Positions 1 to 15,000 of a DNA stretch of 64,000 nucleotides are shown piece by piece. The notes beneath the pieces are model-generated. The model worked only from the letters and a program-made list of their open reading frames with translations. It was not told where the DNA came from and made no database searches. The translations under genes were made by a program, and so were the position numbers. Source of the stretch: Metridium senile. Lineage: Eukaryota > Cnidaria > Anthozoa > Actiniaria > Metridiidae. Positions within the stretch are counted from its first letter, which is position 1; each line of letters begins with the position of its first letter. The DNA is taken from positions 24,246,778 to 24,310,777 of the forward strand of contig OX459095.1 of assembly GCA_949775045.1 (NCBI GenBank). Reading direction: 5' to 3'.

Positions 1-1
1 A

Positions 2-3000
2 ACAACCCAGTATTTGGTGGACTCATGCCGTCCTGGTGCAAACACCTGCCTGATATGTATTGCCTCCATTAAACATATTGATGCGGTAAGACAATAGATG
101 ATGTAAAAAAACAATAATGCTTGTTCATAAATATTTTAAATACAGTCAAAGCCATTAAATTTGTCCATGTAAAGTAGAGATTGTCACTACAACAAGTGAC
201 ACATGATTCTAGATATTAGATAGATGGAGATGAATAGACTGATGTGTTTTTTTAGGCCTCGTGTTAAAAGAGGTTTATATGAGAAAGTTATATGATGAGG
301 TAAATATCAAGAAATAATAACAGAATCAAAGTAGAGGATATTATTTACAAATACAATCACCAAGCCTGAAGAGAATAATTGTGTTTAATTTGTAAAGTCA
401 GGTGATTATTTAATACTATAGTACATTGTATGTTTGTAGATATGGCACTGTGGTCAATGTTTTAGTATATTCCATATCAACTGCATTCAAAAGTGGGCTA
501 TTGATGGAGCAGTTCAAACGTCTCCTCTATCTCAAGAAAACTTTCCTGCTTTAGCTACCAGCTGGTTTTGGTAAGGATAAATTAATCTTTGAAATAGCTG
601 TATATGTTACAAATGAGCATTATTGTTGTCATTGTCATGGTATTTCTTATTATTTCTTTGTTATTTTGTTTCTATTTGTATTCTTATTGTCATAGATATT
701 TAGTATTGCCATAGACATTTCCATATCTATAAACATTGTAGAACTTTGTTGTTGTTTTGTGATAAGTGTTATTTTTTACCATGGTCCAATTTTAATAACT
801 ATAATTGTTCTGGACTGGCTAGCCTCGCATACATGTGAAAACTCTATTGTGTCTCAAAATGAAGATGAGGCTACAGGGCTGGAAATAGCTGCCTGCCAAT
901 GGCCAAATACCAGGCAAAATTTAAGGTTTGGCAGGCAAAAATAGTGCCAAATGGATAAAAATATTGCAGTCAAAATTAACTGGAAATCATCAGGGTTCGT
1001 GCTACTCCTTAAACTCCTTGAAAACTCCTTAGATTTGATTTACGTTTTCAAGGGCACTTGACAAGCCCTTGAATTTTAGAAAATCAGCAAAAATTCCTTA
1101 AAAACTCCTTAATTCTAGCTAAAGTAGGGTAAAAATTCTAGTATTGCAAATTAAAGTTAAGTAAAAATTCTAGTACTGTACATCATTTTCGTAAAATAAG
1201 TTCAACAAGATTAATTAAAATCGCAAAGGAATTATCCGTCAGGCTCCCTGCATCTATTGAGAGGTACTGGGAACGATCGTCCCAGAATGCAACAGCCAAT
1301 GCATGTCGCAAAAAGTGCTTAAAAATTACTTTTTGGTCCTTAAAACTCCTTGAAAACTCCTTAGATTTTGTTTACTTCATCTTCACTGTGTATTTATCTG
1401 GAAGTGGCATGCCATCCCCCCCCCCCCCCCCCTATTTCAAGCCCTGGGCTAGCCAGACAAGAACACTAGTTATTAAATTGAATGCCTTATTTCGATTCAG
1501 TCTATTGTATTTTTATTAGTATTGTTTATGATTATTGTATTGTTCTGACTTATAAACAGTGAAACATGACATGCATGTATTTATCTTTAGTCCAAAATGT
1601 AGATATGAGTATAAGCAATCTGATTGTCCAACCACATACTATTGCTACTGTGGAAAAGAGGTGAGATATCATCTTTGTCTTTATCAAAATTAGCTGAACT
1701 TTTTAATTAATGGTTATATTATATAAATAATTGCATTTTGTAAATGCCAAGTTTGTATGGGTTTTGACACTGATTGTAAATGAGATAATTATACATTGAA
1801 TAATAAATCAAATAAATACAATCATTTTTTTATTTCATTACTCATTTACATATATTAATAATTGTCAGTGGCATTCATTCATCATCCATCCATACATGGT
1901 CCGAACATTCATTGATAAATTTATTCATTCTTTTATTCATTTATTGATTCATCCATCCATTTATTCATTCATTCATTTATTCATTCATTTATTCATTCAT
2001 TCATTCATTCATTTATTCATTCATTTTCCATTCATTAATTGTTTCCATCCATTTTTTCATTCATTCATTTTTTCATTCATTTTTCATTCATTCATTGTTT
2101 CATTCATTTTTCATTCATTCATTGTTTCATTCATTGCTAGAAAAATCCAAAGTTTGATCCTTGGATTGTGCCCCATTCTTGTGGCCAAACCTGCAGCAGA
2201 CATCTCCAGCCAGAATGTGGTCATGAATGTTTACTGCTTTGTCATCCAGGTTGGTCTAAAAACTACAAAGGACATTTAACTTTGGCTTTTGGTGTTTTTC
2301 AAAGTTATTAAAAAATGAGTTCTCCAAAGTGTAGGATACAACTGAAGATATTTATTGCCTGATGGCTGGTTGGATGAAGGACAGCTGACTAACTAATAGG
2401 CTGACTCAATGACAAACTGAGTGGCCAATTGAATGATTGCCTGTTTGACTGACTGACTCATGACTTACTCACTGACAGAATGACTGACCTATGGACTAAC
2501 TGACTGATGCACTGACTGGCTGATTGATTTGATTTATTGATTGATGGATGGATAGGTTTTGTAACATTCCTCTTTGTTGTTGTTTTTCTAAGGACCTTGT
2601 CCACCATGCCCTAAAACAGTCAAGAGTACATGTTACTGTGGCAAGAATGGTCCCAATATAAGACGCTGCGGGTCAAGGGAGTGGTCATGTGGTAAACCTT
2701 GTAGAAAACTGTTGTCTTGTGGACACCATTACTGTCAAGCACCTTGTCATGCAGGTAATACACTTTTGTACAAAGAAAATTAACACAGCTTTTGATAAAG
2801 GGTTTTGAAATAAAGCACACTTTATTTCTAAATTTTTAAAAGCAAAATGTCCAAATTATATTTTGAAAGGTTAATAGTGACAGTATACTTATCTAACAAT
2901 ACAAGAATAGTGCTAGCTAGTGCTAACAGCTGTTATTACAGTTATGTGCTAATTAATTAATGGATTCAAACAATGGATTCAAGTGATGGCTCTCAATGAT

Positions 3001-6000
3001 ATATAGGCAAAAATAAAAACTTGGCTTGAAAGCAGGTCGATTTGAATCCATTGTTCAAATTCATTTGGCAATGCATATAACATACTCTAAAGACAGCTAT
3101 TATTTGTCACAAATTATGTTATTACATAATTTGTGACAAATAATAGCTGTGTTTAGAGTACGTAAATAACTAATAGAAATTATTGCTTAAACAGCATGCT
3201 TCAGCAGACGGATAATTTGCATGTTTACATAATGTTTAACAATACCTATTCTGTCAGGTGAATGTCCACCATGTCCCAAAGAAAGCTTACAGCCATGTGA
3301 TTGTGGCAAGGAGACTATGATGAGGCCATGTGCTATTCCACAGTGGAAATGTCAGAAGGTAAGAATGGATATGAACACTCCCTTTTAAAGACACTCAAAC
3401 TATAATGATTGATAAAAAAATTGACATTATTTCTTGATAATCACCTACAGCATTTCACACACTTTTAGAAATTTTTTTAAAAGTTTTTTTTTTAACTTTT
3501 TGAAATAAGGTAATCAGTAATTTGTGAAATACGGTAAATTATGTTTTTTGTATATTAAAACAATTATCCAACTCAGACTCAGTGAATATCAGTGACTCCG
3601 TCTCGGTTATTATTGATAAATAGTCACTTTCCTTTGGCAAATAATTGTTAATTACAGCCAAGCCTACAGAAGCGTTCGTATCGAGGTTGGAAGGCTCGAT
3701 TTATTCTTTCAAACTTGATTTTAAATTTGTCTTGAAATTTGCATAAATGAATTGCAAATCGAATCTTGTAAGTTTCAAAAACTGCCTCAAATCAAAACAT
3801 TACTTTCAATGTTTTTTTTGGACAAAGGAAACTTGCTAAACCTAGTCTGCTTACAGAAATATTGTTATAAATACTTAGTAAAGTATTCTATTACTAACAA
3901 TAGCATTATCAGTTAATGACCACAGATCGTGATTTCGGGAGCATTATCAGTTGACGGTTGAAGTCTGCATTTTGAAACTTACAAGATTCGATTCATTTAT
4001 GCAAATTTCAAAACAAATTTCAAATCAAGTTTGGAAGAATAAATTGAGTCTTCCAACCTTGATAGGAACGCTTCTGTAGGTTTGGCTGTAATGATAAGTC
4101 ATTTTTCATGATTTGTTTGTAGGTATGTGGTGGTAGTTTGTCATGTGGTTTTCATGTCTGTGAGATGGTCTGCCATACTGGTCTGTGTGGTAATTGTCCA
4201 AGAACTGGTGAAAGAACATGTCCATGTGGAAAATCAAGTAAGTATACATACCCATATATACACTTGCTTAGACTCCAATGGAGAATGTGGTTTTTCGTGG
4301 ACCATAGTATTCAGACAGAAATCTAACCTTAAAATGATAAGAGAGACAGTCATTCCAGTTTCCTGTGTCCTTATTCAAGAAAACCTATTTCACACTGGCA
4401 TCAACACACTCCTCAACCCATATTCGATTGGAAGTCCATTGGAGATGGTTGGATACTGTTAGAATCATTGTCAGAGTGTGCTATTTTAACAGTTTTGTTT
4501 CAAGCCTAAAGGCACTGTTACACTGTGCAATTTTCTCAGCAACTTGTCTAGCAATGCCATTGCAACACAAGTTGCTGAAGAATTGTACAGTGTAACATGC
4601 AGTGGCCGTCTTGTCATTGTTTTTGTTGCAGACAGCATTGCACAAAGTAGATTTCAGTTCTACTTTTCGCAATGGAACTCAGCAACTTACAACTCCATTG
4701 CACGGTTTATCACCTGTTCAGCAACTTGTGTCACAATTTTAAAGCATTTATTTTCAAGAACACACACACACATATTTTCATTTTCTCTCTTCTCCTAGTC
4801 CCCAAGAGCACCATGAATCGTCAAAAATCATTGCAAGTTGCCAAGATCGCTTTGTAGTGTATCACTTCACCTTGGCAACTAATTGCAATGCAACATTTTC
4901 AAGAATTGCGAGACAAGTTGCTGAGTAAATTGCACAGTGTAACAGCGCCTTAAGAAAGGAGGCATTCTCTTAACATGTTTTTATTTTACCCAGAATTGAC
5001 TTTGCCATGTACAGAGGATATCCCTACTTGTGGGGATACTTGCAGCAAGGAACTGGAATGTGGTCGCCATGCTTGTACCCAGCGATGCCATGTAGGAGCA
5101 TGTGGGACATGCCGTCAGTTTATAAATAAGAGATGTCGTTGTGGTAAATATGAGAAACATGTGCAATGCTGTGTTGAATACCTGTGTGAATCCAAGTGCA
5201 CTAATATGAGGCAGTGTAACAGACATCAGTGTAAACGGAAAGTAAGTTTATTGTTTATTTTTTATTCTACTTACTGTGGTATTTGACTTTCTGAAAACTC
5301 AGACATTCAAACAGTGACTTTGAAATACATTTTTGGCTGCCATCAATCAAAAACACAAAAAGAGTAATTAGCAGTGAGCAAAAATTGTACAACTAGCCAT
5401 TGAAATGTCTAAGTTTGCAGAAAGACAAAAACCGCAGTTTACTTAATTGTTGATATAATTCTGTTGTATTTTTTTTTCATTTAACTCATTTTTCAAATCT
5501 TGAAAGTTCTTTATTTTCAAATCTTGGAAATTCTGCATTTTCACTATAATTGGAAATTTGACACTAAATTTCAAATCTTGAAGATCCCTAAATTTCCTAA
5601 ATTTAATGGGAAAATTCTGCAATTTTAAATTAAGAGTAAAAGGAAGGGTGATTGATTCTCTTTTCTATCCATATTTTATTGGCCAGTATTTCAATACAGG
5701 AACCCCAATTTAGAATAAACATGAAGCAGCCTGAAGAGTTGATCAATGCATTAGTTAAGCACTGCTAATGAAAAGAAATGAAGAATGTGCAGATTAAAAT
5801 TAGAAAAGAGAAGTTACATAATATTATATATGTTACATAAATTATACACATAGGGATAGATCATGAATAAAATATGATAGTTTATGAGCTTCAAAATTAA
5901 TGTAGATTTTAATGAGAATTATGTTGTATTCCTAGTGCTGTGACAATAATTGCCCACCATGTGAACAGATTTGTGGAAGAAGTTTACACTGTAAAAACCA

Positions 6001-9000
6001 CAAGTGTAATTCACCTTGTCACAAGGGTAAGCATTAAATGAATAAATGAATGGATGGATAAATGAATGAATAAATGGATGAATAAATGAATGGATGAATG
6101 AATCATTGAATGAATAAATGAATGAATGTATAAATGAATGGATGAATGAATGGATAAATGAATGAATAAATGGATGAATAAATAAATGAATTGATGGATA
6201 TAAATGAATAATTGAATGAATGAATGAATAAATGAATGAATGAATAAATGAATGAATATTAAGTGAATGTTTATTAAATAAATAAACCAAAAATAACAAT
6301 TGAGAGAAAACAAAACTTCAAACAAAAGACACCATTATGTTAATGATAATACAGTATTTCAATCATGATTACCATCTCTTTTATTTGGTATTTCATTTTG
6401 AACATAATGCTAGTCAGTCAGGAACAACTACTACACAGGCGATTTGATGATTCCTGCCACAAATATGTAAAAGCAATTCCTAATACTATTTGGTGTTTAT
6501 TACTATTTCATCCTAATTAAAACATATTGATTCAGGTGTGAACCACACAGTTCCCATTTTGCAATGATGAATTAATAGTTACATTGTTCGGCTCAAGTAA
6601 TACATACAAATTAGAAGAATTGGCAAGGCATTTTATGATTCTGTTTTTTTTTTTGTGTGTGTGTCTTTAGGTTTATGCTATCCATGTCCACTCACTGTTA
6701 AAGTGTCATGTTTTTGTGGAAAAACTGTTGTTACTTTACCTTGTGGCCGGGAGAAAACTACCAAGCCACCAAAGTGCCATCAATTATGCAAGTAAGTCAA
6801 TGTCTGTCCTGAAGAGAGTTTTCACAAAATACTTTAAAGTCCCATGATGGTCAATTACCAGCATGCTTTGTGTTGTTTATTTTAATTTTAGTGTTATAAT
6901 TTATTTGCAGTCAGTTGTATTACAAGAAAACAAATCGAAATATGGTGTACTCTTATTGTTCTTGACTGTCTAGCCTCTTGTTCACGCTGGAAAACAATAG
7001 AGTTTTCACATGCATGTGAGGCTCAGGGGCAGTCAAGAAGAATTGTTATTCAAATTGGCCGCTATATTTCGATTCAATGTACATATAATATATTTCTTTT
7101 TTTAAATATCTAACAAACAAAAAACACTCACAATAATGTTCCATATAAATATATTTACCTATGTCTTTCAATTTGAGAGAGAAAATAATATTAATAATAT
7201 CTTATTTTGAATAAAAAGTTGGAATTATAACTTCGAAGTTTTGTAACAGACAGAGTGCAGTATGCATTCACAGAAAAAGTGCACACAATCTCTTTTTTGA
7301 TGTTGATTATTTAAGTTGATTATTGTTTTTGTTAGATCTCCACCTGACTGCCATCATCCACAACGAGTTGTAAGTAATTTTGTACTTACTAGTAATGAAA
7401 TCTTCCATGACAATGATTATCAATTAACCTGCAAATTTATGCATTATATCAGTCAACATTCAAGTCCATCAAGTGATATTTTATATCAAATATTTTAATA
7501 AATGTTTTGTATCATAGCCACATCGATGTCACTATGGCAACTGCCCACCATGTAGTCAAACATGTGGTAACAATTATAAAAAATGTGAACATTCATGTAC
7601 TTCACCATGTCATGACAACGTACCTGACAAGTCAAGTGTTAAGGTATGTACTATATTATTATAGACAGCATTCAACCCCCTCCACCACATTTACTGAGTG
7701 TGGAGGATCCCAAACTAAACAGAGCACAGAAAACAAGCAAGACTGCAATGAACAAACTCACAAATTCAATATGCATGTTTCAAGTCACAGCAGTGAGAGG
7801 CATTAGAAACCTCTACAGAACTCTACTTCAATGGAGAATATGGATAAACAGCTTTTACCACACCACCTAATTAGATGTAGTTCTATAGAGTTCAATGTGT
7901 ACATCATTTTTTGTTGTCACTCAAATAGACCTCTTTACTTCCGTATGCAAATAGCCCATTTCAGACCATTGTTCTTTTATGATGAATGTGTTATATCATT
8001 TACATGTGAACGAAAAAATTTCCAAGGGTATATATATAGCATCAAGTGATCTGAAATGGAACACCAAACAAGGAAGGTAAAGAGGTCTATTCAATGAAGT
8101 CTACAAAAAAAATAGTTTTGTTTTCAAAAGATTATAATATTATAGTCTCTCCCCTAGACTAGTGGATTGAGCATGTGCCCAGCAAGTGAGCAGTAGGCCA
8201 TGATCCAAAGCCAGAATTGTTTTCATTTTTCTGTAAAAATCATGCCATTCTAAACTTGACAATCTAATAAGTTTTTTTTTTCAATATTAAATTACATTCA
8301 TCAATGTTTTATTGTTACACTTTAGGTTCAAGATGAGCGTAGAGCACCCTGGGGTCGTCAAAGCCAACCAGAACCAGTACCAGTTGTATGTATGCCATGT
8401 CCACCTTGTTCATCACCTGTACAAAGGTATGTATGCTGCTATGAATAATGGATATAATTTACAACTTACAACTTATTCCTTTTGGCAGTGAGTCGTTACA
8501 GTGCGGACACTCCAACTGGGACCACTTATACAAAACCGTCCAATCAAAAAACATGTAAACCAGAGATTGAACTGATAACATCATAAGCCAATCAAATTAT
8601 AGTGTTCTCACGCTCATAACATTCTTGAACTGAAAGCTGCAATATGATTGGTTGATTATCAATTCATCTAAAGTGGTCCCGGTTGAAGTGTTCGCACTGT
8701 AAAAACACATAGATTTTATTTAGCCTGTTTGGCAAATTGGAGTTTGATTTATTGGTTGAGAAGGTTGAGAGAGAAATGAAAGTAGAAACATGCAGGCTCT
8801 GTCTAAGTTTTTAGAAATACTGTGTGGCTTTTGTCTTCCATTGTAAATACTTTATTCATTGTACATGTACTTCTTACAGCGCAACGCGTAAAAGTATGGT
8901 CACTGATAATGTATTCGCATACTTCTGTCTCGCAATAGATCCAATAAGCGTTTTGATCCGAGACAAGATAACAAAATCCTACAACGCTGATTGGATCGAT

Positions 9001-12000
9001 TGCGAGACAGAAGTATGCGAATACATTATCAGTGGCCATACTTCTACGCGTTGCGCTGTAATTTTGATCTCATATACTGTAAAAAAAAAGTGAAAACTGC
9101 AATTATGGTAAAATTTGAGTCTGGGAAACATGCTGCAAACCACAGAACATGGAAAAAATGGAAGATCATGTTAACTAGCATTTTTCCTGAATATCGTAAA
9201 CAAGATGTAACTGAATAATGTTCTGTTTGTTTTCAGAGAATGCTTTGGTAAACATGAGGTACGTACAGCGTGTTAGCAGTAAACCATGTCAGCAATCTTT
9301 TGCATCATATAAAGGCAATCATAAAGTTATTTAGTTCAATTAACATTGTCTCTGCATAAAAGCCCAAAACCTAATCTTCAGGCCTAATGGGCTCATGGGA
9401 TTGAACATTTTTCATGAGTGTTTTTTGTTACACAGTAACACTTGCATAAAAACATGTTGAGGGTCTCACTGGCCTCATTCGCCATGATCCCTTGATGGAA
9501 AATATCATTCATTTCAGTCTCAAGATTTACCTCTAGGTTTTTTCTGCAAAAAAGTTTACTTTAAGAAAGAAACTTTAGAGTACAAAAATCAAAAGAGTGC
9601 AAAATATATTGTACAAAGTAGTGATGTTTTATGCTAATTCTGTTGTCTTCGATTGTTTGATTAGCACTATTTAATACCAAACATTAGAGTGATTTCCCTT
9701 ACTTGTTTCATTGGGTAATACTATTTTTTGCACCCTATATTATTTGCTCTCTAATTGTTTTCTATAGCTTAATTCGCACTACTTAGTACTTGTTTGACGG
9801 GTATAGAGTGGTTTTCGTTAACCTGTGAAACACTCTTTAGCGTATCACTCTTTAACACACTCTAATTCCATTGTGTTCTTTTGTTGTTATTTGACTATTA
9901 CACTTTAACTAACACACTTTGTTTCATGGGTTTAGGAAATCCACTGTTAGTAGTATTTGCACTCTAGACCTATAATCATGTTTAAAACTAAATGAACCTA
10001 TAAGTATTAAGTTTATCAAGACTTTTACTTGATCTTTATTTGCATACAATTGATCAATGATTCTGGTTATGTTTTAGTCCCAAGCTTTACCTTGCCACCA
10101 GGCAAAACGATATTCATGTTGCCGTCCATGTGGTCGACTATTGTCATGTACCAATCACAGTTGTCAGTTAGTGTGTCATTATGTAACCCATGCAGCAAGC
10201 GATAAAGAGGTATGCAATCACCATATATTCTGGGTCTTTCTTGCTGTTGCAAGTTGTATAGGTGCCCATTGAATAATGTGCTCTACTTACTATAGTTAAT
10301 GATTTTACTCTGCAAAGCTAAAAAGTATGACCACTTTTAGTTCATGCACATTCTTCCTTACATGGAATTTGTATGAGAAGCTCTGTTGTTTTAACAAATA
10401 AGGTGAATGAAGTTTTTAACAGAAAAAAGCGTGCATAAAAGTATGTGAATATTTCAATATTATTTCATAGATCCACAATTTGCTTGATTGAACATGAAAC
10501 AATTGTGCAGTATTCCCACTGGAATATGGAATGTCCGACAAACATGCATGTACATCACATAGATTTCAGAAAGATTTACCACATTTACTGTTTTTTCCTG
10601 ACGTACTCTTAGATCTTACTTACTTCTTACTTACTTCCGGTCGGAGACACAATAGTGTCCACGGGATAGGAATTTCCACTCATATCTGTCCCTCAAGTAT
10701 CTCTCTAATTCGTTAGTGTCTAATAGCCCTGTATCTCTGAGGAGTACGTCCACGAAGGTGGTTGCTTGTCTCCCCGCATTAGCTTTTCCATGTCTAGGTA
10801 GCCATGTCACAGTGAGGTGGGCAGGTGAAGATTTATCACGAAATGTGTGGCCAGCTAGCGAGAGCCTTCGACCTCTAATAACTTCTGATATAGGTTTCAG
10901 ATTTCCATAAAGTTCACTATTTGACATCTTTTTGTTCCATGCGATATTATATACGCTCCTGAGCATTTTGGTGTAGGTTCCGTCTAATGATTTTTCGTCA
11001 GACTTGGTGAGGGGCCACGTGGCACAACCGTAGAGTAAGATAGCTTCGGTAGTTGCTCGGAAGAATTGCTGTTTGATGTTGTTTGACAGATTACTTTTCC
11101 AGATATTGGACATTTTGTTGTGAGCTCTCCAGGCCATCGCCTTTCTTGTTTGTAGATCCCTTGTCTTATCACACCAGCTTCCAAGATATTTAAAGTCCTG
11201 TTCTCCAGTTGTAGTCAGTGCCTGTTTTATCTCAGAACCACTGATAGAATTGATGGTTTCAACATTGGCATTTATGAACATTGATTTGGTTTTCTTGACG
11301 TTAAGTTTGAGGCCAACTTTTGAGCACTCACCTTCAACACGATGCAGAAGTCGCCTAGCTTGTTGGATTTCATTAGACAGCAAAACAATATCGTCAGCAA
11401 AATCAAGGTCGCAGATTGACACAGCAGGATGTCTTGCACTTCTTCGGTTTTGGAGCGTCAGACCAAGTTCCACTTCATGATCAGTAATTGCCTTCCTAAG
11501 TGCAAAGTCTAAGACAATGACGAAGAGAAATGGTGCTAGTGTGTCGCCTTGCATAACTCCGGCATGAATAGGGAAGTAGTCTGTATCACCGTCAGGTGTT
11601 GTGACCTTAGCTTTCAATTTCTCATACGTAGACTTAATTGCTCTGTGGATGTTATCAGGGATTCCATATGCCTTGAGGATCTTAAACATGGCATTGTGGT
11701 CTATACTGTCAAAGGCCTTGCAAAAGTCAATGAAGACAAGTACAGCTGGTAGATTCTTTTTCCGAACACCTTCAATAATTCTTCTCAGAGCAAGTATTTG
11801 TGTGGTTGTGGATTTCCCTTTTCTAAAACCAGATTGGTTTCCACGCAATAGCGGGTCAATCACTGGTCTGATTCTGTTCAAGATCATTATGTTAATGGTC
11901 TTGGCAATAAGGGACGTTAAAGCGATGCCACGATAGTTAGTTGTTAATCTCAGATCACCAGATTTGGGAATAGGTAGGATGTTCATTTGAGCTAGTTGAT

Positions 12001-15000
12001 CAGGTAGTTCTCCGTCTTGCAGTAGTCTATTGGCAAATTTCAGAATGTAGTCGTTGATGTTAATTCTTTTGAGGACTTCTGGCATAATCCCGTCCTCGCC
12101 AGGTGATTTACCTTCCTTTAACTGTTTGGTTGCTTCAGAGACTTCAGCTATAGTGAATTCAGACTCGACAATACCAGTGTTGGTATAAATAGGTTGGATG
12201 TCATCAAACTCCTGGTTATCTTGGTAACTTGGGGATCCAAGGAGCTTACTAAAATGGTCATACCATTGATGTTTCCTTTCTTCAGGCGTCTTGCCCTTCA
12301 GTTTACCTGTTGGTGTTATTCTTCTATTGGAGATGGAATTGATTATCTTCCAAGCATTACCGGTGTTTTTAGAGTGGATGTCTAGCTGAATGTTTGCAAT
12401 TTGTTGATTGAGTCTCTCGCTCTCCAGTAGTTTGTATTCGTTGTTTAGTTTGTTTTTCTCCTCTTTAAGGTGCTTTCTTGTAATTGATGACTTTTTAAGA
12501 CGGTAGGATCTTGATAGCTTATCAATTTTGCTTCGTATGGTGGCAATGGTGGGATGATTACTGTGGCGTTCTTGTCTTTTCTGTTTAACTAAAGGTAGCG
12601 TGACTGATGCGGCATATTCATTAGCTTTGGTTAACGCTTCAAACTGTACCGTTGGAGATGAGTTCTTAAATCGAATAGATCTTAGATCGAATACATCAAT
12701 TCCAAGACAGACTTTAAAGTTTTCAGCAATCTATGTATATTCGTGCTGTATATTGAGAAAAACGTATTTGGCTTGTCGGACGTAGCAACAGTAACTAAGA
12801 TAGAACACAATGGATAGTGGATCTATGAATAGTAATCTATTTCATAACACTCTCCTTCATGTTCAGTTGAAATAAGGAATGGGTAAAAATATTGAATCAG
12901 CGGCCAAAGGCAAACTATAGCAATTTGCCTTTGGTGGCGGGTCCACACGACCACGCGAGACATGTCGGGGTGGGAGGGTGGGTCGTTTTTAGTGGGTCCG
13001 CCTCGCTGATCAATCAACTGAACGAGCGGAGAGTGTTCTCTCGCATTTATAATGCCCCTCTACATTCCACACGGGCCTATTCTATCCGTATTCCATCGTG
13101 TATAAACAATAATTCTATTATTTCATCTTCGCATCTCATTAGAGTATTAAGAATAGTAATCTATTTCATAACACTCTCCTTCATGTTCAGTTGAAATAAG
13201 GAATGGGTAAAAATATTGAATCACGCTACCTAGGTCTATCTATGCATTATTTGTAATTATACCACATTTTACACTGATATCATCTCATACCAGAATACCC
13301 CAATCCTCATATCCCCTATCCTTTAAAAAACCCAAAGCTATAACTCTCCTGGGCTGTCTCATTTTTTCCTTTTATTCGTGGTTTCCATTGGGAAAGCGCT
13401 CACAAAACGTTTCAGTTCATTAATGTCTTGCCATGGTTGGATAGTATCTACTGTTCCACTTGACGCTAGCTTGCCCGACGCACCCGATGGGTTTAACACC
13501 TTAGCTAACTGTAAATAATACAATGCAGTGTGGCGACGATTCCACCCAACATGATCCATGATTTCGGAGAGGTCTGCACCTGTCAGAGCTAAGGTGATGG
13601 CGCATCCAGATCTAAAGCCATGTAGTGTTTCACCTTCATTTATACCCATCTCATCGAGGTATCCCTTTAATCGAGCTTCAGCTGTTGATGATGTCAGCGG
13701 AGCGTCTACAATGCCCTGCGCTGACGTTGTCGGCCGGAACAGATAGCCCCGGGTAAGATCAACGCACATTTGCCTGGCAATATCTATATATTGTTCAATA
13801 GCCCTTATAGGGCAGATAGCAGTTTGAGGGTTTCTTCTAATTCCGAAAACATTCTGATCTCCGTCTCGTAATGTTTTACCCCATATGTGGTTGAATAGTA
13901 ACCCATCATCGTTTGGGAAGCGTAAGATTTCCGGGACTTTCACTCGACCCAGATCCCCTGGTCGGTCCCCACTAAAGAAAGCTGTCTTGAAGTAAGCCTG
14001 ATCACGTGCAATTATAAATCGCTCTATGGGTTTATTCACCTTCTCCAATTTACGTTGTAAATGTAGTGACAATTGCGTAAGCTTGTCGACAAAGAAAGGC
14101 GTTGCTTGCTTCGGTGTAACTCTAGCCTGGAGCTGTTCCGCAGTAACTAAACGAAGATAGTCTTTAACGCATTTGTCCGCTGCTGGATTCCCTAGCCCTA
14201 ATCTCTTATCCCATTCTCCATCTCGACCCATCGTATGGAAAATTGCCCTCAGTTTGCCGATATATGAATCCACCGTCTTATAAGATAGGCGCATTGGACA
14301 ACCACAAGGGTGTTTTCCTTTATCTCCAATAAATTGACAACTATTTATGTGTACTTGCGTTCTACCATTGCGGTCCTTATAGATTAAGAAACGGCATATG
14401 TCCCGTGGGGTTAAAGTAGCAAGGGTTACGTTTCCTTGCAAAGCCGCTACAAACTCTTCAAGCTCTTTTTGTAATGAATCCTTTTGTTTCGCATAGCTGG
14501 TGGCGCGATCGTAATTCAAAAGTTGCTGTAGCCGCTCATCGATGACATCCAAATCTATATCTACGTGATCCACCCTTTGCCAAGATATCACCTTTCTCTT
14601 ATATCCACAGCGCTGGCAAAAACGAAAGTCCACGTCATTTGCGTGGCTACATTTTGGGCATCGTACTGAAGGGGTAAATAATTTTGCCACCATGGGAAGG
14701 TCCTACAATACAACGTATTAAATAACAAGTTATTTTCTTTATTCTTATGTTGTTACACACTAGTAATTATTTATCATAAATATACAATGATATGCAAAAA
14801 TATTGTTATTGTCTTCGTTATTCTCTGATTACCCGACGATTGTCCTACACTGTCTACATACATATATACCAAATCGGGTTCTGCATTATAATGGTTTAAA
14901 AGCAAACGCCCAAAGATCTCCTTGTAGGGATTTATGCGGGACCCAACCGTTCTTGGAGGGAGCGAGAATAGCTTTCTCATCACCTTTTGCGGCAAGTTTA

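Noticed and set aside
1896..2279. 127-residue frame on plus strand
   Set aside because: Simple repeat reading that runs into the true NFXL1 exon out of its frame.
5919..6325. His/Ile/Phe-rich frames on the minus strand
   Set aside because: Products of the GAAT-type microsatellite.
8803..9093. Two similar frames on opposite strands
   Set aside because: Mirror images produced by the palindromic MITE at 8,874-9,061.
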